Shown here: piece after piece, positions 1 to 3,803 of the stretch | Position numbering within the stretch: the stretch's first letter is position 1 | How the letters are laid out: every line of letters starts with the position of its first letter | Assembly: GCA_021781255.1 (NCBI GenBank) | Contig: JAJXXG010000294.1 | Span: 1 to 7,072 of the forward strand | Source: Acidobacteriota bacterium | GTDB lineage: Bacteria > Acidobacteriota > Terriglobia > Terriglobales > Acidobacteriaceae | DNA: 7,072 bases | Direction: 5' to 3' | Notes under the pieces: generated by a model | Database searches by the model: none | What the model saw: the letters and a program-made list of their open reading frames with translations, nothing else | Told to the model about the DNA's origin: nothing | Made by a program: the position numbers and the translations under genes

Positions 1-72
1 GGGACATTGGGCGGGTGGAATGAATGGGTTGGGGATGAGATTGGGTGCGAGGGGATTGACTTCGCGGAAGGC

Positions 73-94
73 GGGTGGGTGAGGGTAGGTTGGG
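73..94 (+). other. Putative G-quadruplex motif
   Basis: Four GGG runs at 73-75, 77-79, 83-85 and 92-94 are separated by loops of 1, 3 and 6 nt, which fits the standard G3+N1-7 pattern. More GGG or GGGG runs lie just upstream at 1-3, 9-11, 13-15, 26-28, 31-34, 43-45 and 51-54. The motif is on the strand opposite to the protease gene, so it would be a C-rich tract in that gene's transcript if transcription reads this far. Folding is inferred from the pattern only. Confidence 0.45.
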
Positions 95-158
95 TTAGTT
101 CCGGTTTGCGGATTTTCGAGGATCAATCGGAACCATCGCCGGTGGAGGTCTGTGGTAT

Positions 159-187
159 CCCCGGTGCCCAAGTGCGAGGCACCGGGG
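159..187. repeat. Perfect 10-bp inverted repeat (hairpin)
   Basis: CCCCGGTGCC at 159-168 is the exact reverse complement of GGCACCGGGG at 178-187, with a 9-nt loop. It lies 60 bp past the stop codon of the minus-strand protease gene and could stabilise or end that transcript. No T-tract follows on either strand, so it is not a classical intrinsic terminator. Confidence 0.5.
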
Positions 188-247
188 GCACCCTCATTTG
201 TGGTTGGGAAAGGACGGGGAGACCGTGGCCACCCGCCCAGAGGAGAT

Positions 248-1087
248 TCACTCCGAAGGAAGGCTGGCGATTTCAGCGTGCCATTGTTGGCTGGCACTGA
301 GCTGCCCCCTCATCCGAAGCACCAATCCGGTAGTGACCAGTGTCAACGTTAGATCGACGATGATCCAAAATACTTCGGGGAGGTGGGGGAGTTGAAAGAC
401 TCTGGGCGCGATGTCTGTTCCTGCGTGGAGCAGCAGCGCAGGCAAGAGGCTTCCCTTCGTCCTGACAAATATCAGTGTGTAGAGAACACCCTGCGAACTC
501 GTGAAGATCAAGAAGAGTGGGAGCGGGAATGCTGATTGCCCAGGGAGCAGATACAAGGGTAGATGCCAGAGGCCCCACACAAAACCCAGCCCGATACTAA
601 TCAGAACAGGACTGTTGGAGCATTCAAGCAAACGAGGCAGTGCATAGCCTCGCCAACCAAACTCTTCTCCGGAAGTCACGAAGACAAGCCAGACAAAGCT
701 GGCAGCAATAAAGAACGGAGTGTTTCCTGCGAAGAGTGGGGCGGCTTCGCGAGGGCGAATGACCCGGAGTACACCAAGCGCAGTCATATAGATTGCCGGC
801 ATGATGAAGGCTGAGAGTAGCACCCACTGTGGTGAGAAGGTCAAAATCGTAATTCGTCGAACGATCTCGCGCACGCTGCCCTGGCCGCCATAGAGGGCAG
901 CAGTCATCAATCCAGCAAGCGCGGGTGCGAACAAACCAATAAATGCGATCTGGCGCGGTAAGGATGGTTTGACGAAAAGGGGGATCCATGTGCCCCAGGC
1001 GATCAGGAACGTCGCTGTGAAGAATGTCAACATCTGGACCCAGATGCGCTTAGTGCCTGAGGAAGACGACCTTACACGAGATGCCAT
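248..1087 (-). CDS. CPBP family glutamic-type intramembrane protease (CAAX protease-like)
   Basis: A 279-residue, strongly hydrophobic multi-pass membrane protein. The three signature motifs of the CPBP/ABI (Rce1-like) family are visible: EExxxR as EEFGWR at residues 141-146, a [F/W]xxxH motif as WGLWH at 171-175, and HxxxD as HAGTD at 221-225. These supply the catalytic glutamate and histidines. The length is normal for the family. Bacterial members cleave or bind peptides within the membrane, and some give immunity to bacteriocins, but the substrate here cannot be read from sequence. The chosen ATG at 1087 has no good Shine-Dalgarno; the next Met (residue 19, position 1033) stands immediately before the first hydrophobic helix and is a possible alternative start. 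A weak -10-like AATAAT is at 1142-1147 on the minus strand. Sampled GC is about 53%, against about 68% in the enoyl-CoA hydratase gene, which suggests a more recently acquired gene. The gene stands alone. Family assignment is firm; role is unknown. Confidence 0.9.
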   Translation of the reverse strand: MASRVRSSSSGTKRIWVQMLTFFTATFLIAWGTWIPLFVKPSLPRQIAFIGLFAPALAGLMTAALYGGQGSVREIVRRITILTFSPQWVLLSAFIMPAIYMTALGVLRVIRPREAAPLFAGNTPFFIAASFVWLVFVTSGEEFGWRGYALPRLLECSNSPVLISIGLGFVWGLWHLPLYLLPGQSAFPLPLFLIFTSSQGVLYTLIFVRTKGSLLPALLLHAGTDIAPRVFQLPHLPEVFWIIVDLTLTLVTTGLVLRMRGQLSASQQWHAEIASLPSE

Positions 1088-1384
1088 AGGAAGTTTTATG
1101 GAACGAGCTTCGGAATGCTATCGCTGGCGGAGGCCTGGGTCATTATTCCGCAGGGTGCCAACGCGATCCTAGACGTGAGGTTTTGCAGATGCAACAAAAA
1201 TGAGCAGCACATTCCAAAGCTGAGTTTAGGCGCGTGCCTTGGTTGAACCTGCCTGCATTCCCTTCAATGATGTGCCGGAATTGCTACCGACAAACGCCCT
1301 TCAGTCAAGCGACGAGCACTGCGGCATTGTGCAGGTTCCTGGCGCATCATTGGGTGGCCGTAGGATGCGCTGGAATTGGCGGCA
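1088..1384. other. Intergenic gap between protease and FmdB genes
   Basis: I see no convincing gene, RNA or terminator here. A + strand open frame beginning at a TTG near 1239 runs into the downstream palindromes and ends inside them, so it looks like a chance frame. A 38-codon minus-strand frame (1096-1212) ends 8 nt before the protease start; it lacks a ribosome-binding site and recognisable features. The stretch should contain the protease promoter. Confidence 0.4.
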
Positions 1385-1397
1385 GGGGCTGAAGCCC
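1385..1397 (+). repeat. Short TGAA-centred palindrome
   Basis: GGGC (1386-1389) and GCCC (1394-1397) flank TGAA. The 12-mer CAGGGGCTGAAG at 1383-1394 occurs again at 1863-1874. It has the same centre as the longer palindromes at 1421 and 1964 and lies 24 bp from the first of these. Confidence 0.5.
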
Positions 1398-1420
1398 ACA
1401 TCATCTTATTCGGCGTTTTC

Positions 1421-1440
1421 GGCACGACTGAAGTCGTGCC
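1421..1440 (+). repeat. REP-like palindrome, full copy 1
   Basis: GGCACGACTGAAGTCGTGCC folds as an 8-bp stem with a TGAA loop. It is followed by CCTTTCACAAGGCG-type sequence. An identical 20-mer stands at 1964-1983. It lies about 50 nt past the stop of the minus-strand FmdB gene, where it could form the 3' end structure of that transcript. There is no T-tract, so termination is not shown. Confidence 0.8.
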
Positions 1441-1488
1441 CTTTCACAAGGCGCGGTTTGGGGCATTTGATCGGATAAGCGGACGGCG

Positions 1489-1722
1489 CTACTCCATGGG
1501 GCAGGCGCCGCCGCCGCAGCAGCCGCCGAGGCCGCAAGTGGGGCCGGGGTCAGCGGAGGATGCGGAGCTGCCGCCTTTGGAGATGGCTCCCGCGCCGCCG
1601 CTGATGAGCCGCTCGACGGGGCCGCCGCACCTGGGGCAGGTGGTGAGAGGGGCATCGGACATTTTCTGGCGCTGATCGAAGTGGTGGGAGCAGGACTGGC
1701 ACTGATATTCGTAAGCTGGCAT
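1489..1722 (-). CDS. FmdB family zinc-ribbon protein
   Basis: A 77-residue protein opening with MPAYEYQCQSC, the hallmark N-terminus of the FmdB/CxxC-type putative regulatory family. Cysteines C8, C11, C29 and C32 form a CxxC...CxxC zinc ribbon in the first 35 residues. A Gly/Ser/Ala-rich linker follows, then a second cysteine group (C63, C68, C69, C74) in a Gly-rich tail. Members are small soluble proteins annotated as putative regulators after FmdB of an amidase operon; the biochemical role is not established. The frame stays open back to a TTG at 1755, but that start would overlap the promoter -10 box and lacks family homology, so the ATG at 1722 is preferred. The upstream sequence has only a weak Shine-Dalgarno-like ACGGG. 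The gene appears monocistronic and is bracketed by TGAA palindromes. Confidence 0.9.
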   Translation of the reverse strand: MPAYEYQCQSCSHHFDQRQKMSDAPLTTCPRCGGPVERLISGGAGAISKGGSSASSADPGPTCGLGGCCGGGACPME

Positions 1723-1757
1723 GGCGTTATGACCCGTATAAAGACGTTCTCTCAACC

Positions 1758-1763
1758 ATTATA
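1758..1763 (-). promoter_or_regulatory. -10 box of the FmdB gene promoter
   Basis: A perfect TATAAT on the minus strand, preceded by a T-rich stretch. It would place the transcription start near 1751 and give a leader of about 29 nt before the ATG at 1722. No good -35 hexamer is present at 16-18 bp spacing (the candidate bases are about GCCCAC). The position supports the 1722 start over the TTG at 1755. Confidence 0.5.
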
Positions 1764-1862
1764 AGAAAAATGCGGGCGCAGGTGGGCTTGCAGGCGCGGG
1801 GATGCGCGGCTCGTTGGGAGCATGGCTGTGGAGGACCGGGCCGATTGTGCAGCCCGCCGGCA

Positions 1863-1874
1863 CAGGGGCTGAAG
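1863..1874 (+). repeat. Degenerate TGAA element
   Basis: CAGGGGCTGAAG is identical to 1383-1394, but the right arm has diverged (GAGGC instead of GCCC), so the palindrome is broken. Confidence 0.35.
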
Positions 1875-1929
1875 AGGCTGCGGGAAAGCGCGCGAGAAGC
1901 AGGCTGAACGAGAAAGCACAGAAGCGCAG

Positions 1930-1941
1930 GGCCTGAAGGCC
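1930..1941 (+). repeat. Short TGAA-centred palindrome
   Basis: GGCC at 1930-1933 and GGCC at 1938-1941 flank TGAA: a perfect 4-bp stem with the same loop as its neighbours, 22 bp before the second full palindrome. Confidence 0.45.
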
Positions 1942-1963
1942 GGGATGATTTTAAGCCACTTGC

Positions 1964-1983
1964 GGCACGACTGAAGTCGTGCC
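1964..1983 (+). repeat. REP-like palindrome, full copy 2
   Basis: Identical over all 20 bases to 1421-1440. Flanks also match in part: both copies are followed by CCT(T/G)T(C/T)ACAA. It lies about 95 nt beyond the stop of the minus-strand lipoprotein gene. Confidence 0.8.
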
Positions 1984-2017
1984 CTGTTACAAAACATTGC
2001 CAGCGATGGGTTTTTTC

Positions 2018-2050
2018 GCAGCCTGTGAAGTTGTGCCCTGTTACAAGGCG
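2018..2050 (+). repeat. REP-like palindrome, decayed copy 3 with tail
   Basis: Bases 2018-2037 align with the other copies through TGAAGT.GTGCC; the left arm (GCAGCCTG) has lost most pairing. The tail CCTGTTACAAGGCG combines features of the tails of copies 1 and 2, showing that the repeat unit extends about 13 bp past the hairpin. Confidence 0.55.
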
Positions 2051-2078
2051 TCAGCGACGAGATGCACGGTGGACTGCG

Positions 2079-2636
2079 CTACCGGCCGGGCCACTCTTCG
2101 ACGACGATGCCGAGGTCGTTGAGCTGCTGGATGGCGGCTTCGACGTTGCGGCGGACTTTGGCGCGGTCTTTGGCGCTGGCGCCGGGGGCTTCAGCGACGG
2201 CGATGACGCGGCCGTAGCGCCAGGCGCTCGGGGGCAGGGCGACGACGGCATCGGCCAGGTCTGCGGGACGAAGCTGGAGTTCCTGGCGGCGGGCGCCCTC
2301 GGGGCGGAGCATGGTTCCCTGCCCCATGGTGCTGGGGTTGGCGTCGGCGATCGTAATGCGCAGGTTGAGGCCGTCTGCCTCGACGGAGAGGAAGGGGTTC
2401 TGCCAGGCGCCGGGCTCGTGGATGTCCACGTAGAGGCTTTTGGTGGGGAGCGGGATATTGGCGAGGGCGGCGCGCTGGCGGTCACGTTGCGTGGCGGCGG
2501 CCTGGGCCTTTTGCTCGGCGTTGACGGCGCTGTGGGCGACGCCTTCGACGGCCTGCTCGGGGTTGTGGCAGGCGACGAGAGAGAAGGCCAGGAGCAGCGC
2601 AAAGGCTGCAAATCCGCTGATTCTGGTGCGATTCAT
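2079..2636 (-). CDS. Small lipoprotein of unknown function
   Basis: A 185-residue protein with a type II signal peptide: MNRTR, a hydrophobic core at about residues 9-20, and a lipobox LVAC with the acylated Cys at residue 23. It should therefore be membrane-anchored outside the cytoplasm. Residues 27-58 are Ala/Gln/Arg-rich and probably helical. The remainder (about 62-185) looks globular, mixing beta-type stretches (for example SLYVDIHEPG near 67-76) with a helical segment at about 154-175. I recognise no named family. The ATG has a clear Shine-Dalgarno (GGGAG at 2641-2645, 4 nt spacing). It begins 28 bp after the enoyl-CoA hydratase stop on the same strand, so the two are probably cotranscribed, though a functional link is not evident. 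The frame stays open far upstream through the hydratase gene, but only this start gives a lipoprotein signal. Confidence 0.85.
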   Translation of the reverse strand: MNRTRISGFAAFALLLAFSLVACHNPEQAVEGVAHSAVNAEQKAQAAATQRDRQRAALANIPLPTKSLYVDIHEPGAWQNPFLSVEADGLNLRITIADANPSTMGQGTMLRPEGARRQELQLRPADLADAVVALPPSAWRYGRVIAVAEAPGASAKDRAKVRRNVEAAIQQLNDLGIVVEEWPGR

Positions 2637-2640
2637 GACA

Positions 2641-2645
2641 CTCCC
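2641..2645 (-). promoter_or_regulatory. Ribosome-binding site of the lipoprotein gene
   Basis: GGGAG, 4 nt before the ATG at 2636. It fixes the start inside a much longer open frame. Confidence 0.7.
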
Positions 2646-2664
2646 AGAATAGCAGGGGCGGGCT

Positions 2665-3447
2665 TTATTCGCCTTTCCAGACGGGGGCGCGTTTGGCGAG
2701 GAAGGCCTGCGTGCCTTCGGCCTTATCTGCGGTGCCGCAGACGTGGCCGAAGCGGACGCTTTCACGCAAGAGGGCCAGGTCGAGGGGCAGGTCGATGCCC
2801 TCATCGACGGCGCGGAGGGTTTCTGCGATGGCGAGGGGCGCGTTGGCGGCGATTTCAAGCGCGAGGGCCTGGGCGCGGGCCATGAGTTCGGCGGCGGGGA
2901 CGACTTCATCAACGAGGCCGATGCGGAGGGCCTCGTGCGCATCGATGATGGCGCCGGTGAGGAGCATTTTAAGCCCGCGGCCGCGGCCGACGAGACGCGG
3001 GAGGCGCTGCGTGCCGCCGTAGCCGGCGATGATGCCGAGCTTGACTTCGGGCTGTCCGAAGCGGGCGTCGTCTGCGGCAATGCGCAGCGTGCAAGCCATG
3101 GCCAGCTCACAGCCGCCGCCCAGAGCGAATCCCTGGACGCAGGCAATGACGGGCTTGCCGAGCGTTTCAATGAGGCGCAGGACGCCCTGTCCACGCAGGG
3201 CGAAGGGCTGGCCCTCCTGGGCGGCGAGCGCGGAGAGCTCGCCAATGTCGGCTCCGGCGGCGAAGGCGCGGCCTCCTGCTCCGGTGAGCAGCACGGCGCG
3301 GATGCTGGCGTCTGCGGCGAGGTCGTGGAAGGCGGAGTCAAGCTCAGCGACGGTGGCGGCGTTGAGCGCGTTGAGGACCTTGGGGCGATCGAGGGTGACA
3401 ATGGCCAGAGGAGAGCGTTTTTCGAGATGAAGATTGGCGTATTCCAT
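2665..3447 (-). CDS. Enoyl-CoA hydratase/isomerase (crotonase family)
   Basis: A 260-residue crotonase-fold enzyme of normal length, expected to hydrate trans-2-enoyl-CoA to 3-hydroxyacyl-CoA in fatty acid or aromatic/branched-chain acyl-CoA breakdown, in the cytoplasm. The N-terminal strand carries the typical IVTLDRP and ALNA motifs (about 16-30). AFAAGAD at 61-67 supplies one oxyanion-hole amide, and GGGCE at 110-114 the other. Both catalytic glutamates of true hydratases are present: E114 (in CELA) and E134 (in GQPE), 20 residues apart as in the rat enzyme's E144 and E164. The C-terminus EGTQAFLAKR...WKG is standard. The ATG at 3447 matches the family N-terminus; the 49 upstream in-frame residues lack homology. 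There is no Shine-Dalgarno before it (the leader is C/T-rich). The acyl chain specificity and pathway cannot be told. It is followed at 28 bp by the lipoprotein gene. Confidence 0.95.
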   Translation of the reverse strand: MEYANLHLEKRSPLAIVTLDRPKVLNALNAATVAELDSAFHDLAADASIRAVLLTGAGGRAFAAGADIGELSALAAQEGQPFALRGQGVLRLIETLGKPVIACVQGFALGGGCELAMACTLRIAADDARFGQPEVKLGIIAGYGGTQRLPRLVGRGRGLKMLLTGAIIDAHEALRIGLVDEVVPAAELMARAQALALEIAANAPLAIAETLRAVDEGIDLPLDLALLRESVRFGHVCGTADKAEGTQAFLAKRAPVWKGE

Positions 3448-3522
3448 AGGACGAATGAGGGTAGCAGAGTTGGAGGAAATTCGCACGGCGCGGAGAGACC
3501 GGGAAGCGGGCGGCGGGGCCTG

Positions 3523-3564
3523 AAAAAAAGAACCGGGCGGCTGCGACCCTTGCGCAGCCACCCG
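3523..3564 (-). terminator. Rho-independent terminator on the minus strand
   Basis: Arms 3534-3545 and 3553-3564 pair over 12 bp with one G-U wobble (as RNA from the minus strand) around a 7-nt loop, followed by TTCTTTTTTT (3523-3532). It starts 4 nt past the stop of the 33-codon frame at 3569-3670 and ends 75 bp before the hydratase ATG. Either it ends the small transcript, or it acts as an attenuator in a hydratase leader. The + strand has no T-tract after the hairpin. Confidence 0.85.
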
Positions 3565-3568
3565 ATAA

Positions 3569-3670
3569 TCACATGCCAGAAATGTACAGGCCAATCAGGA
3601 GACAAAGACAGACTAACGCCGGGGAGAAAGCTTGTCTTGAGCCGTTTGGCTTAGTGGTGGCTCCACCCAT
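3569..3670 (-). CDS. Putative 33-residue single-span membrane protein
   Basis: ATG at 3670 to TGA at 3569. A short polar, basic N-terminus (K7, R12) leads into a hydrophobic segment, ALVCLCLLIGLYISGM (18-33), ending at the stop: the layout of a bitopic mini-protein with its N-terminus probably inside. A GTG at 3688 in the same frame would add six residues; an in-frame TAA at 3692-3694 closes the frame upstream. Support: a strong terminator begins 4 nt after the stop, so a short minus-strand transcript ends exactly here. Against: no clear Shine-Dalgarno for either start, and third codon positions are only about half G/C, unlike neighbouring genes. It is divergent from the sensor kinase gene. 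I do not recognise a family. An untranslated small RNA is the main alternative. Confidence 0.45.
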   Translation of the reverse strand: MGGATTKPNGSRQAFSPALVCLCLLIGLYISGM

Positions 3671-3720
3671 GGATGTAGGCGCGAGCACTTCTTAGTGGCT
3701 GGAATGAAGGACTTAGTTAC

Positions 3721-3749
3721 ATTTTGCGGCTGGTCCTATTACTGTTGAA
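3721..3749 (-). promoter_or_regulatory. Possible promoter of the small minus-strand unit
   Basis: On the minus strand, TTCAAC (3744-3749) and CAAAAT (3721-3726) are separated by 17 bp; they match the sigma-70 consensus at 3/6 and 4/6 positions. The start would be near 3714, about 44 nt before the small frame. The surrounding 3711-3765 is the most AT-rich part of the intergenic region and presumably also holds the kinase promoter, for which I find no convincing hexamers. Confidence 0.25.
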
Positions 3750-3803
3750 GTACACAATATTGGCGCATGGTGAGTTTGCCCGGCAGAGGGCCGGCCTGCA
3801 ACC

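Larger units (their letters stand above)
1..247. other. G-rich intergenic segment without a supportable gene
   Basis: No gene could be recognised between the window edge and the end of the protease gene. The + strand is extremely G-skewed: by my count the first 120 bases contain 59 G and only 11 C. Long open frames exist on both strands (a + strand frame from a TTG at 7, and a minus-strand frame with no stop across the whole stretch), but skewed composition removes stop codons, and neither frame has a ribosome-binding site, a normal start or a recognisable domain. The segment may be a dispersed intergenic repeat; I cannot verify copy number here. Confidence 0.5.
1764..1962. other. Intergenic gap with fragmentary TGAA repeats
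   Basis: No gene is supported. A minus-strand frame of 81 codons (1752-1997) translates the palindromes and has no domain or ribosome-binding site, so I treat it as a chance frame. Two short repeat elements lie inside: GGGGCTGAAG at 1865-1874, and GGCC-TGAA-GGCC at 1930-1941. Confidence 0.4.

Noticed and set aside
1..247. Minus-strand frame open to the window edge, and the + strand 97-codon frame from 7
   Set aside because: Both lack a start with a ribosome-binding site and any recognised domain; G/C skew explains the lack of stops. The minus frame should be rechecked if sequence to the left becomes available.
1096..1212. 38-codon minus-strand frame ending 8 nt before the protease start
   Set aside because: Considered as a leader peptide, but it has no ribosome-binding site, no regulatory codon run and no hairpin after it.
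1239..1478. + strand 79-codon frame beginning at a TTG
   Set aside because: Its second half is a translation of the TGAA palindromes and the first half has no recognisable features or ribosome-binding site.
1752..1997. Minus-strand 81-codon frame
   Set aside because: Translates the palindrome cluster, overlaps the FmdB promoter, and has no ribosome-binding site or domain.
1964..2016. Palindrome copy 2 plus the T6 run at 2011-2016 as a + strand terminator
   Set aside because: The T-run is 27 bp past the hairpin and no + strand gene precedes it.
1383..2050. Palindrome cluster as a CRISPR array
   Set aside because: Only two exact units, 543 bp apart, with no regular spacers and no cas genes.
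2025..2885. Long + strand open frame (286 codons) opposite the lipoprotein and hydratase end
   Set aside because: It is antisense to two genes with clear signals, spans their junction, and its product is low-complexity Gly/Arg/Ala-rich. It is a product of high-GC third positions.
2637..3605. Upstream extension of the lipoprotein frame to a 508-codon protein
   Set aside because: The extra part is an out-of-frame reading of the hydratase gene, rich in Ser/Pro. The internal ATG at 2636 has a ribosome-binding site and starts a proper lipoprotein signal.
2743..3654. + strand open frame of 303 codons opposite the enoyl-CoA hydratase gene
   Set aside because: Antisense shadow of a well-conserved enzyme; no domain and acidic Gly-rich composition typical of such shadows.
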